A DNA stretch of 64,000 nucleotides from DAORHV01 sp964448405 (GCA_964448405.1 CAYUVW010000002.1:19848-83847); one strand, 5' to 3'. Positions 8,321 through 16,371 are shown, counted from the stretch's first letter. The notes: a model not told the origin generated them from the letters alone. Made by a program: numbers and translations.

Positions 8321-9571
8321 ATGCCTCCACGCACTCCAGACAGCTTCACGGGCGGTAACGGCGAAATGCCGCGCAACAACGAACAGCGCGAAAAAGCTAA
8401 AAAGGAAGTGAAGCAGCAGCTTCGCAAGCTCATGGCTGACGTGCGCACCCGTGGCGACGAAGAGCGCCGCACGGGACCCGATCGCAACGAGAAGCGTCTG
8501 AAAGAACTGACTGAACAAATCGACCGCCAGCAGCGTGAGGTGCTCGCCACGTTTGCCCTGCTGCTGAATCCGGACGGTTCGCTGCCCGAGGATCTGCAGA
8601 AGGAGTTCGCCGCCGAGTTCAGCGATAAACAGTCGGCTGAATTCATCAATAATCTCATCAACGGCGACGCCAACCGACTGAGCACCGATGCCACAAACCT
8701 CGGCCGCAGCATCGACGGACAGCCGCCGATCTCGCGCGCCGCAAACTTTGCCGGCCGCATAGAAGGCCGTCTGAGCGACATGATCGACGGATTCATTCAG
8801 GATCGCGGTATTTTCTCCATGATCAGCGAGCGAACCGGCATGTCCGAACAGGTACTGGCCAAACAATTCCAGCAGGTGCGTCCGTTCCTGATGAACGCCA
8901 TTCGCGGCATGTTCGCCAACATCGCCGAGAACTTCAAAATGATTCCGGGCGCTCAGGAATTCGCCATTCGCACGCGCGTGGAGGGCACATGGCCTGCGCT
9001 TCTGAAACTGAAAATGCAGGATCAGAACATCGCCAAACGCATCCGTGCCCGCGGCGAGAACGTCGTAAAAGAGCTGTACATCAACGCCATGGTCGGCCAA
9101 GCCGCCAATCGCCAGCTTGCACAGCAGGCAGGCCAGCCGATGCCGACCGGCGAAGTCACGCTGGAATCGGTACTCGGCATCACCGCTCCGACCGGCTCGC
9201 CTGCTCCGGCCCCCTCCACAACTGAGCAAGGCGCGAAGAAAGAAGCCGCCGCCGTCAATCGTCCACTCGGCGCCGCCGAGACGATACAGGACATGCAGAT
9301 GAGCTTCTTGAACAACGAATTCCGCGTCCAGAAAGGCTCCGATACCTTCAAGGCGACGGCTAAACACGGCAACGACGCAGCCACCGTGACGGAAGTTACG
9401 CCGATCCGCCAAGGCACCGGCCCCGTGGAAACCTTGACCATCAAAACTCGCAAAGGAACCGAAGACCTGACGAAGACGGTGCGTGCCAATGACATAAAGA
9501 CCGCACTTGAACCCAACGGTAACAAGCGTGTGATTGTGGACAACGTCACGCTTGAATTCACACGCGTCTAA
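8321..9571 (+). CDS. Unknown protein: helical N-terminal part, linker, C-terminal beta domain
   Basis: A 416-residue protein with no recognised family and no signal peptide. Residues about 20-70 are highly charged and probably coiled coil (KKEVKQQLRKLMADVRTR). Residues 75-270 look helical, with several amphipathic stretches. A Pro/Ala/Ser linker (PTGSPAPAPS) follows, then about 100 residues rich in beta-forming Val, Thr and Ile ending in VDNVTLEFTRV. The same order (helices, linker, beta end) is seen in the next two genes, which suggests a set of related structural proteins. The ATG at 8321 follows a C/T-rich stretch and is better placed than upstream in-frame codons that overlap gene 8058. 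Confidence 0.75.
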   Translation: MPPRTPDSFTGGNGEMPRNNEQREKAKKEVKQQLRKLMADVRTRGDEERRTGPDRNEKRLKELTEQIDRQQREVLATFALLLNPDGSLPEDLQKEFAAEFSDKQSAEFINNLINGDANRLSTDATNLGRSIDGQPPISRAANFAGRIEGRLSDMIDGFIQDRGIFSMISERTGMSEQVLAKQFQQVRPFLMNAIRGMFANIAENFKMIPGAQEFAIRTRVEGTWPALLKLKMQDQNIAKRIRARGENVVKELYINAMVGQAANRQLAQQAGQPMPTGEVTLESVLGITAPTGSPAPAPSTTEQGAKKEAAAVNRPLGAAETIQDMQMSFLNNEFRVQKGSDTFKATAKHGNDAATVTEVTPIRQGTGPVETLTIKTRKGTEDLTKTVRANDIKTALEPNGNKRVIVDNVTLEFTRV

Positions 9572-9577
9572 CCGCAC

Positions 9578-11563
9578 ATGATGCCTCCTGTTCTCGGTAC
9601 CGGCTCCCACCTCGACGGCTTGCTGCCGACCTCCACGTCGACCGCACCGCGTCCGCCTGAAGCGGATGTAAAAGCAGCACGCTCACTCGCTGCGCGCATT
9701 GCTCCGGCTACAATGGAGGAATTCTTCAGCGGCGTCCGCACCCAGACACATACCCAGTTGGAGGCGCTCGCCTTCGTGTTGCACGAGGAGTACCCCAACC
9801 GCATTACCGATCAGGTGAAAAAAGAAGTGGCAGAACGCTTGGTTGCACTGCGTCAAGAAGTTGCGCAAGGAAGCGTCAACTTGCCCGAAGGACTGAGTGA
9901 TACCGCAAAAATTGAGGCAGAGCTGAAGCGTACGGAAAATCGCCTGGAATGGGTGCGTCGTTTACTGACCCGTCCCGCACCCGTCACTCCGGTGACGCCC
10001 GTTCAACCTCCTGCACCGTCGTTCCTCACCGATTTCTTCGGCGGACTGACCACGCGCGTGATGACCATGTTCAATGGACGACCGCCGACTGTGCAGCAAG
10101 TCGCTGCCGTGCAAACGCAGACATCGGGCATTACACGTAACCTTGCCGAAGCAGGCGAACGCCTCGTCGACAGCGTAATCGCCTCGCCCGAAACGCTCAG
10201 CAGGATCCCGGTGATCGGCTCCGCGCTTGCCGCGCCGATCAACATCATCGGCGGACTCATGGGAATCAATCCTGCTACGCGCGCCGAACGTCTTGAGCGC
10301 CGTCAGGCCGAGCGTCAACTGCGCACTGCATTGACCGCCCGCAACGTCGTCTGCCCCAACCCAACCATCGACAGCTTGACGTTGTCCGTCCTGAAAGGTC
10401 AGCCCGTCGTTCCTGGTGCACCGGCGCCGGCTCCGTCCACCGCTCCGGTCAATATCATTCAGCTGCTGGATAACTGGGTTGCAACGCAGCGGTTGAACGG
10501 CATGCCTGTCACGCAGCAACTGGTGTTGAACTCCGTCGCAGAGCTCGCACCTCCAAACGTAGACGCACTGAATAAGCAGGCTCAGGCCAAGCGTGCAGTG
10601 GACGCCCGCAACGCACTCACCGACGGTATCGGCAAGCGCCTGCGCCGTCCGGTGGCCACGCTCACCAACGGCACCGACGTGCAGATGCAGGCCACGGGCG
10701 CCGGCATTGCCCTCACCGCTCGTATCGGCGATTTGAACACGCCTGGAGCCATTCCTCCTCTTGGAACACCCGCGAACACACCGACCACGACTCCTGCGAG
10801 CACTCGTGACTTCGACGACACCGGCACACCGGTCAGTCCCGAAGCCAAGACGCTCGCTGGCGCAATGATCAAATTCCCACGCGCCACCAAAATTCGCATC
10901 GTGGCGAATGGAAACACCGAGATGACCAACTCCAACGAATACACGATTGCGGTCGGAAGTTTCGATGAAACAGGCAGCGCACAGAACGATACCGCTAAGA
11001 CGCTCGTTGGAGCTTGCACGAAGTTCCCGACTGCCAAGGAAGTGAAAATTACGGCAAGCGGCACCATGGAATGCAACGGTACCGGCGCGAACAAAAAGTA
11101 CACCCTCATCGCTGGCAGCATCGACGACACTGGAAACGGAACGTCGCCCGAAGGAACGTTGTTCCTGAGTGCAATCGAAGGACTGAGTGCCGCAACCAAA
11201 ATTGCGGTGACCACATCTGCAACGCCATTGGAAATCCGCAACCAGACTGAGTTCTCCATTCCGGTCGGTTCGGATACCGACATCGCCAATCTGCAGATTC
11301 TTGCCGGAATGCCCCGCGACAGCCGTGCGCAGCGCATTGTTATCGACGGAAGCATGCGCCGCAACGTGCCGCTGGTGGAATGGCGCAACAGCAGCCTCAT
11401 CCACTTGGGTTCGCATCCGCAAACCATCGCCATGCTGCGCGGCAGGACATGGGGTTCATTGCTCGACGACAAAGAGGTTGGGGTAACACTGCAGTACAAC
11501 CGCGACACGAGAAACTGGACTGACACCAATCCGACGACCCGCACTCCCCCTCTTCCCATTTAG
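9578..11563 (+). CDS. Large unknown protein with four tandem beta modules
   Basis: A 661-residue protein with no recognised family. Residues 30-130 are helical and charged; 150-230 contain hydrophobic patches (SRIPVIGSALAAPINIIGG) that could sit in or on a membrane; Pro-rich linkers occur at 133-147, 278-290 and 390-408. From residue 412 four modules of about 50 residues follow, each starting near (F/I)DDTG or FDETG and carrying TKIRIVANG- or EVKITASG-type strands; the fourth is degenerate. No signal peptide is seen. It starts 6 bases after the previous stop (two adjacent ATGs, 9578 and 9581), so it is translated from the same mRNA without a Shine-Dalgarno. Confidence 0.75.
   Translation: MMPPVLGTGSHLDGLLPTSTSTAPRPPEADVKAARSLAARIAPATMEEFFSGVRTQTHTQLEALAFVLHEEYPNRITDQVKKEVAERLVALRQEVAQGSVNLPEGLSDTAKIEAELKRTENRLEWVRRLLTRPAPVTPVTPVQPPAPSFLTDFFGGLTTRVMTMFNGRPPTVQQVAAVQTQTSGITRNLAEAGERLVDSVIASPETLSRIPVIGSALAAPINIIGGLMGINPATRAERLERRQAERQLRTALTARNVVCPNPTIDSLTLSVLKGQPVVPGAPAPAPSTAPVNIIQLLDNWVATQRLNGMPVTQQLVLNSVAELAPPNVDALNKQAQAKRAVDARNALTDGIGKRLRRPVATLTNGTDVQMQATGAGIALTARIGDLNTPGAIPPLGTPANTPTTTPASTRDFDDTGTPVSPEAKTLAGAMIKFPRATKIRIVANGNTEMTNSNEYTIAVGSFDETGSAQNDTAKTLVGACTKFPTAKEVKITASGTMECNGTGANKKYTLIAGSIDDTGNGTSPEGTLFLSAIEGLSAATKIAVTTSATPLEIRNQTEFSIPVGSDTDIANLQILAGMPRDSRAQRIVIDGSMRRNVPLVEWRNSSLIHLGSHPQTIAMLRGRTWGSLLDDKEVGVTLQYNRDTRNWTDTNPTTRTPPLPI
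10811..11413 (+). repeat. Coding tandem repeat: four modules of about 50 residues
   Basis: Module starts fall near residues 412, 462, 515 and 565 of the 661-residue protein. The first three share DDTG/DETG, a central KTL.GA or similar stretch, and a final (I/L)xxGS. The DNA copies have diverged, so this is an old duplication. Confidence 0.65.
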
Positions 11564-11584
11564 AGCTCTCTACCCAAATTTTTT

Positions 11585-12445
11585 ATGGCGAACGAACTCG
11601 ATCAATTCCAGGCAAAGATCACAACCCTCACCGGGGATTTGCAGCGCGCCGTTGCCACGCCTCCGGAAGGCTTGTCCGCGCTTCACCGGAATTACATTTC
11701 CTTGGCGCTGAGCCGGCTGCAAGGTGCAACCACTCGCAATAGCGTGCTTACGGAATTACGCGGTTTGCGCACGCAATTGCCGCAGGATGCACGAGGGTTG
11801 GCCGAAATTCAGACCCAAACCACGGCACTGGAAACAGAAATGCAGTCCTGGGATGAACGCAATATCGTTACACCGACGACAAACCTGATTTCTTCCGCGG
11901 CATTGACCGGCCAGGAACTCTATCGCGATGCACCTTGGTACGTACGAGCGCCGGTGCTTGGATCAATGATCGGTGGTGCGGCATGGATAGGGTCCAAACT
12001 GTTTGGCTGGGTACCAGGCATTGGCCCGGCATTGAAAAAGGGGTCATTTTGGCACTACGTCGGTGGCGGAGCTGTCCTTGGTCTTGCAGGCACAGGTGCA
12101 GTAAAGGGCATAGGAGCACTGCAGGAATCCAATAAAAAGAGCACTGAGGAGAAGGTAGCAGCCGATACGAATACAAGGCTCACTGCACATATGGAGCGCA
12201 TTCTCTGGCCCGCGGGCGGCAATGCGATTGTGATGCCCGAATTGCTTCCGGCCACGCAGTTCCCGCTTACGGAGGTAGAAATCCGTCAAACCGGACCCAC
12301 TGGAAGCAGTGCATTCACTCCAGTTGTCGCACGAAACGTTGCGCATAACATTACGGTCGATCCGACCGCAACACAGGTGGAAATCCGCTTCAAATTACCT
12401 AACGGCACAACTGGCACAGTCACCAGAACCAGACCGCCTGCGTAA
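11585..12445 (+). CDS. Unknown protein with central glycine-rich hydrophobic region
   Basis: A 286-residue protein, last of the operon. Residues 1-95 are helical. Residues about 118-180 hold two or three Gly/Ala-rich hydrophobic segments (VLGSMIGGAAWIGSKLFG and VGGGAVLGLAGTGAVKGIG), possibly membrane-inserting hairpins. The last 70 residues look like a small beta domain (VEIRFKLPNGTTGTV). It lacks an N-terminal signal. The layout parallels genes 8321 and 9578. The start ATG follows a T-run (ATTTTTTATG) 22 bases after the previous stop. Confidence 0.75.
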   Translation: MANELDQFQAKITTLTGDLQRAVATPPEGLSALHRNYISLALSRLQGATTRNSVLTELRGLRTQLPQDARGLAEIQTQTTALETEMQSWDERNIVTPTTNLISSAALTGQELYRDAPWYVRAPVLGSMIGGAAWIGSKLFGWVPGIGPALKKGSFWHYVGGGAVLGLAGTGAVKGIGALQESNKKSTEEKVAADTNTRLTAHMERILWPAGGNAIVMPELLPATQFPLTEVEIRQTGPTGSSAFTPVVARNVAHNITVDPTATQVEIRFKLPNGTTGTVTRTRPPA

Positions 12446-12464
12446 GAAGAGGTAAAATGATTCC

Positions 12465-13265
12465 ATGCCTCTCTCGTACTCGCAGCTCCAGTGCTACCAA
12501 CGCTGTCCCAAACAGTACGAATTCGCCTTCGTAAAGAAAGTCCCGCGCGGGATCTCCATGGGTGAATCGTTCGGCAGCAGCGTTCATTTGGCGCTGAAGA
12601 AGTGGGGTGAACTGGAAGCAAGTTTGGCGCCCAAAGCCGCAACCGGACAGATTGCACTTTTCACTGAAGAATCGCACGGACCTGAGCAGAAACTAGATCT
12701 GCACACGCTGAAGACGCTGTGGCGCCACAGCTTTGTTTCGCAGGGTTACGAATCACGCGCCGCACAAGACTCTGCGTTACTGCAAGGCGAGCATGCACTC
12801 GAGCATTTTTTCCGTTGGTGGCAGACCGAAAAGCGCGAAGTGGCGGCATGCGAGAAAGGTTTCAGCGTGGAATTGCCAGCCTCCGAGAGCAAACCGGCGG
12901 TCAGCATCGCGGGGCGCTTCGACCGGGTGGAGCGCACCGACAAAGGCTTGGTGGTCATCGACTTCAAATCCGGTCAACCGCGAGACCAACTGCATATCGA
13001 CACCGATTTGCAGTTATCCATTTACGCCGCCGCCACGCAGAAGCTCTGGAATGAGCCTGCCGTCGAACTCAAATTACTCTTCTTGGGCGAAGAGGAGTTG
13101 ATTGAGCGCGTAACCACGCGCAACGCATCGCAAATCAACGATGCAATGAAAATCATCCGCATGCTTGCCGACGACATGGAGAGTAAGAACTACAAGCCCT
13201 CGCCGGCAGTCGGAAAATGCCGCCATTGCCCGTACCGCGAGATTTGTCCGGCACGGGCAATTTGA
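12465..13265 (+). CDS. RecB-like PD-(D/E)XK nuclease with Cys cluster
   Basis: A 266-residue nuclease of the RecB/AddB/Cas4 type. The N-terminal motif CYQRCPKQYEFAF and the C-terminal CRHCPYREIC together supply four cysteines for an Fe-S cluster. The active site is in the middle: GRFDRVE then VVIDFKSGQ (the D...D-x-K pair). It probably cleaves DNA in repair or recombination; with no cas genes in the window a CRISPR role is unsupported. TAAAAT at 12453-12458 ends 6 bases before the ATG, so a leaderless mRNA with its own promoter is likely, despite the nearness of the operon upstream. Confidence 0.88.
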   Translation: MPLSYSQLQCYQRCPKQYEFAFVKKVPRGISMGESFGSSVHLALKKWGELEASLAPKAATGQIALFTEESHGPEQKLDLHTLKTLWRHSFVSQGYESRAAQDSALLQGEHALEHFFRWWQTEKREVAACEKGFSVELPASESKPAVSIAGRFDRVERTDKGLVVIDFKSGQPRDQLHIDTDLQLSIYAAATQKLWNEPAVELKLLFLGEEELIERVTTRNASQINDAMKIIRMLADDMESKNYKPSPAVGKCRHCPYREICPARAI

Positions 13266-13269
13266 AGTT

Positions 13270-13339
13270 CCTCATCCCTGCCTACCGGCAGGCAGGCCCG
13301 GCCCCTCTCCATTGCAATGGAGAGGGGTTAGGGGTGAGG
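13270..13339. repeat. REP-like cruciform between convergent genes
   Basis: An outer stem CCTCATCCC/GGGGTGAGG encloses two hairpins: CCTGCC-TACC-GGCAGG (13277-13292) and a perfect 26-bp palindrome CCCCTCTCCATTG/CAATGGAGAGGGG (13302-13327). Its place between two convergent stops suits a bidirectional terminator. Its form is that of a dispersed palindromic repeat, though only one copy is in this window. Confidence 0.75.
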
Positions 13340-13352
13340 ACCGTTCGAAGAA

Positions 13353-14096
13353 TCAGCCATTAATACCCATGTTGCGCAGCAAGACGCCCACGCCATACGC
13401 AGAAGCGGCACACAGCGAGCCAACCAACAGGATTTCCAATGGACCTTTGTAGATGCGTTCGCGCGTCACCCAACTGCGCAAGAGCCCCACAATAAGCAAT
13501 GCTACGCCAGTTGCCGCGATAGCAGATGGAAAGCGCTGATCATCTGCGATAGGCAAAACGTAGGGAAAAATGGGGATGCTGCCGAAGAACAAAAAAGCAA
13601 TGAATGTCATGAAGCCGTGCAGTGCAGGCAGCTCAGTCTCTTCTTTCTTCAAGCCGTGCTCTTCACTCATCATGGTATCGACCCAAATCTGGCGGTCGCT
13701 CGTAATGCGGTGTACGACCATATCGAGCTCAGGACCGGAGAAACCTTTGGCTGCGTAGATTTCACGAATTTCCTCGCGTTCGATCTCCGGAATCTCATCG
13801 ATCTCACGCAACTCCTCTTTCTGCAAACGGTTGTAGTTGTCCTCGCGGGACTTAATGGACAAGTAATTTCCCAAGCCCATGGAAAGGCCATCGGCCAGCA
13901 CGTTTGCGTAGCCTAGGATAATAACTATCGTGGGCGACAAGTGTGCCCCGGCAACACCGGATACCACCGCGAACGTGGTGACAATGCCATCGTTGGCACC
14001 GTACACGATGTCGTGAATGAATTCGCCAAGCTTGCTGCCGTGCGGCTCGGACTTTTTGTGATCGGCCAATGCTTTTTTGAGTTCTTCTGGATTCAT
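13353..14096 (-). CDS. VIT/CCC1-family iron or manganese transporter
   Basis: A 247-residue membrane protein of the vacuolar-iron-transporter family, which exports or stores Fe2+/Mn2+. The first helix has the signature GEFIHDIVYGANDGIVTTFA cut by the conserved D and N; the second has VLADGLSMGLGNYLS. Between helices 2 and 3 lies the acidic metal-binding domain (REEIREIYAAKGFSG), and three more helices follow. The ATG at 14096 starts MNPEELKK; 14 upstream codons are not conserved-looking. GACAAT lies 6 bases before the ATG. Confidence 0.9.
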   Translation of the reverse strand: MNPEELKKALADHKKSEPHGSKLGEFIHDIVYGANDGIVTTFAVVSGVAGAHLSPTIVIILGYANVLADGLSMGLGNYLSIKSREDNYNRLQKEELREIDEIPEIEREEIREIYAAKGFSGPELDMVVHRITSDRQIWVDTMMSEEHGLKKEETELPALHGFMTFIAFLFFGSIPIFPYVLPIADDQRFPSAIAATGVALLIVGLLRSWVTRERIYKGPLEILLVGSLCAASAYGVGVLLRNMGING

Positions 14097-14136
14097 GTCC
14101 TTATTGTCCAACTGTCGAAGATTTTGCGCAACCCAC

Positions 14137-14161
14137 AAAAAAACCGCCCGAAGGCGGTTTT
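14137..14161 (-). terminator. Terminator of the host-attachment-like gene
   Basis: On the minus strand the stem ACCGCC/GGCGGT with A/T extension is followed by a run of seven T. It lies between the stop at 14179 and the start of the VIT gene. Confidence 0.85.
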
Positions 14162-14178
14162 CAGAATCGGTATGGAGA

Positions 14179-14724
14179 CTACTTGCTCTTCTTGGGCGGT
14201 TGGTTCTTGGGGCTGTAATTCTCCTGGCTACGAAGGTTTTCCAACGCCTCCTTCAAGTCGGGGCGGAAGCGGAGCAAGACATCGCGCGGAGATTCCTTGG
14301 CGTAGTTGCCGTCCATCGTCTCGTGCACGGCCTTCTTGATTGCCGGGTTGAAGTGGTCCTTCAGCACCGAGAGGAACTTACCGGGAGCCGAGATATAGAT
14401 TTCCTGGATCCCCTGCTCCTGAATGACGTGGGCCAAGTGGCCGCACACCACGTTTGCGAATTCTCGCAGACGGTGCGTCTCGCGCTGGTTCGGGTCTTCG
14501 ACGCCTCCGGTCATTCCACCACGGCCTCCTGCTGCGGGGCTCTGGTAGCGTCCGGCCTTGTCGGTGAAGTTCGGTTCGCGGGAATCGATGGTCTCGGCAA
14601 CGAGCAGGGTGTGGTTCCCTACGTCGATGAATTTGCAGTGGTGGTTATCACACACGACAAGAAGAGTCGGCTTGTCTACATCTGGCATGGCGTCGGGAAG
14701 ACGCTGGGGTTTGTTGGTGGGCAT
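14179..14724 (-). CDS. Host attachment/baeRF-like protein
   Basis: A 181-residue protein resembling the 'host attachment protein' group of bacterial eRF1-like (baeRF) proteins. It has LLVVCDNHHCKFIDVG at the start, a Gly/Arg-rich loop (AGGRGGMTGGVEDP), RLREFANVVCGHLAH and a conserved IYISAPGKFLSVL. The family's biochemical role is unsettled and the 'attachment' name comes from plant bacteria, so no function is assigned. The ATG at 14724 is chosen because TACACT ends 10 bases upstream; the later ATG at 14688 is possible. Confidence 0.75.
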   Translation of the reverse strand: MPTNKPQRLPDAMPDVDKPTLLVVCDNHHCKFIDVGNHTLLVAETIDSREPNFTDKAGRYQSPAAGGRGGMTGGVEDPNQRETHRLREFANVVCGHLAHVIQEQGIQEIYISAPGKFLSVLKDHFNPAIKKAVHETMDGNYAKESPRDVLLRFRPDLKEALENLRSQENYSPKNQPPKKSK

Positions 14725-14826
14725 ACGGTGGCAGAGTGTAGCAAGGCCGGGGGGTGGGTGCCATGGCAAACCGTCATTCACGTGCGCATGGCACATCGTT
14801 GAGTTATCCTAGACCTCTTTCTCTCT

Positions 14827-15540
14827 ATGGCCACCTTTAAAGGACTCATCGGCCCCCGCTACTTACCGCTTTCGGAAGAAAAGGGCAGGCGCATTGCGCA
14901 AACGCCGCCACGCCATGGCGTAATCACAGAGCTTCCAGGTTTTCTCACCGATGACGGCGTGACGCAATTTCGTAAGGAAGCACGCGAGCTTCTGGTGCAT
15001 GGCCAGCGCCGGGACCTGCGCCTGCATGGAACACCCCGGCACCTGCGCACGGTAAATGCTGCCACGCTCATGGCGATCGGGAAGCTGATCCCTGGACTGC
15101 TGCAATCACCAGAACTTCTAAAATTTGTCAGTGGCATCGCGGGCACCGAGCTCGTTCCCTACGGCGACGAGAACGAAGCGGCTGTCCTACTGCATTTGGA
15201 GCAAATCGGCGACACACATGGCGGTCACAAGGATTCCTTTCTCTACACCTTCGGTCTCGCGCTGGAGTTGCCGGGAAAATATGAGAAAGGCGGCCACCTG
15301 GAATACGTGTCCGGCTCGTCTGAACCGCGCATGCTGGAAACCAAGGCCCGACATGAACATCACATGCAGTTGGGCGACGCGTACCTTCTGCACCGCAGCG
15401 ACCTAAACGTCCACCGCGTCGCACCATTGCAGCTGGCGGCATCTCGCCGGACCATGCTCAGCCTGGCGCTGACCACTCCAGAGGAACGCGACCGTCCATC
15501 GGACTCCAGTGAAGCCCTGTTCAGTCCGGAACAGCTCTAG
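14827..15540 (+). CDS. 2-oxoglutarate/Fe(II) oxygenase-like protein
   Basis: A 237-residue protein with a double-stranded beta-helix pattern. It has THGGHKDSF (HxD iron ligands) near residue 135, a distal NVHRVAPL histidine near residue 197 and ASRRTMLSLAL, with the arginine that would bind 2-oxoglutarate. This resembles the HalD/ArpA-type group, which hydroxylate or halogenate small molecules; the substrate is unknown. TATCCT (14805-14810) and a leader made of CCTCTTTCTCTCT precede the ATG. It is divergent from the host-attachment-like gene. Confidence 0.7.
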   Translation: MATFKGLIGPRYLPLSEEKGRRIAQTPPRHGVITELPGFLTDDGVTQFRKEARELLVHGQRRDLRLHGTPRHLRTVNAATLMAIGKLIPGLLQSPELLKFVSGIAGTELVPYGDENEAAVLLHLEQIGDTHGGHKDSFLYTFGLALELPGKYEKGGHLEYVSGSSEPRMLETKARHEHHMQLGDAYLLHRSDLNVHRVAPLQLAASRRTMLSLALTTPEERDRPSDSSEALFSPEQL

Positions 15541-15553
15541 AAGCCAAAGGCGC

Positions 15554-15581
15554 TTGCGCAAGGCCTGCGTTCGCTTATACT
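15554..15581 (+). promoter_or_regulatory. tRNA-Glu promoter
   Basis: TTGCGC at 15554-15559, a 16-base spacer, and TATACT at 15576-15581. The tRNA starts about 42 bases downstream. The same TTGCGC-N16 layout is seen at the minus-strand promoter near 21120-21147. Confidence 0.6.
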
Positions 15582-15623
15582 GCCGTGGCGCATTGTTCTT
15601 TTGACCTCTCTTTTTATAGCCGC

Positions 15624-15698
15624 GGCCTCATCGTCTAACGGCTAGGACACTTGGTTCTCATCCAGGAAATCGGGGTTCGATTCCCCGTGGGGCTGCCA
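15624..15698 (+). tRNA. tRNA-Glu (anticodon CTC)
   Basis: A complete 75-base cloverleaf with encoded CCA. The acceptor GGCCTCA pairs with TGGGGCT using G-T wobbles; the D-arm starts GTCTAACGG; the anticodon stem CTTGG/CCAGG encloses the loop TTCTCAT, giving anticodon CTC (15657-15659). The T-arm is CGGGG TTCGATT CCCCG. It is the only tRNA seen in the window. Confidence 0.95.
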
Positions 15699-15809
15699 CA
15701 TTCAGAAAATCCGACTTCATGGCTTCTGTAAGCTATTTTCATGGTTCGACAACATCGCAGTAAACGGCCGGAAAGTTGACGCTGGCTGAATTGATGGAAC
15801 AATCGGCGT

Positions 15810-16094
15810 ATGAATACGCCTCGCGGAGTTCCGCTGTCGTCCGACAGCATCCCGCCCGGAACCGGCCTTGTACAGTCGGTGGAATGCTCTGGAGCGAATA
15901 TCAAGAAACTCGAACTTCCTGTCGTCGCGCAAATCAACACGTTCGCCAATGGCATCCGGAGGGTGTGCTGCCCGCATGGCAGAAAATTGATATCCAGAAG
16001 CAACGTAGGTGAGCTGCACTGTCAAACAGGCACTATAAAAGGTGGTGGTTTGGAAAGGTGCATCTACGCCTGGGAAGATCCGTCTGCGGCGTAA
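15810..16094 (+). CDS. Possible small Cys-containing protein
   Basis: A 94-residue open frame with five cysteines (SVEC, RRVCCPHG, ELHCQ, LERC). AACAAT ends 6 bases before the ATG, the spacing of the leaderless genes here. It has no recognisable homology, and codon use is less GC3-biased than its neighbours. Region 15700-16220 otherwise holds no convincing gene, so this may be a recent acquisition, an orphan gene or chance. Confidence 0.35.
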   Translation: MNTPRGVPLSSDSIPPGTGLVQSVECSGANIKKLELPVVAQINTFANGIRRVCCPHGRKLISRSNVGELHCQTGTIKGGGLERCIYAWEDPSAA

Positions 16095-16254
16095 TACTCA
16101 TGCTCCATGTATCCAAGGCGTTGAGGTGGTAGACCCTAAAACGCCGGACATGCGTGAACAACGAAAGCTGCTTGCTTGAGCGTGGAACAGATAGAGTTGT
16201 GCGCTGCTAGAAAGAGGCAGAATGATGCTGGTATTTCTATATATTTTTTTGCAG

Positions 16255-16271
16255 ATGCAAAAATTTTGCAT
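16255..16271. promoter_or_regulatory. Operator palindrome upstream of the zinc uptake operon
   Basis: ATGCAAAA-A-TTTTGCAT is a perfect 17-bp inverted repeat about 100 bases before znuA, just after an AT-rich stretch (TATATATTTTTTT) that could hold the promoter. Its place fits a Zur-, MntR- or AdcR-like repressor site. The sequence matches none of those consensus sites exactly, and the regulator is not in this window. Confidence 0.65.
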
Positions 16272-16299
16272 TTCAAATGAAGCAGCGATAGGGTGCCGC

Positions 16300-16352
16300 C
16301 AGACGGCAGAACACATAGGGCGTTTGCAACACACTCTCTGCCGTCTGTTTTT
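16300..16352 (+). promoter_or_regulatory. Attenuator-like hairpin in the znuA leader
   Basis: CAGACGGCAGA (16300-16310) and TCTGCCGTCTG (16337-16347) form a perfect 11-bp stem with a 26-base loop, followed by five T. This looks like an intrinsic terminator 25 bases before the znuA ATG. A competing small hairpin, GCCG-N5-CGGC (16295-16307), overlaps its left arm. Together they look like a terminator/antiterminator switch. No known riboswitch class was recognised. Confidence 0.55.
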
Positions 16353-16371
16353 CCTCTTTCCCTTCCAGATC

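Noticed and set aside
8285..9610. Long open frames on the strand opposite the 8058-12445 operon (such as 8285-9610 and 9962-11422)
   Set aside because: They are shadows produced by high GC in the third codon position of the plus-strand genes, without promoters or protein-like patterns.
16222..16371. A longer znuA starting at 16222
   Set aside because: It would translate through the leader hairpin and hide the lipoprotein signal behind 50 residues.
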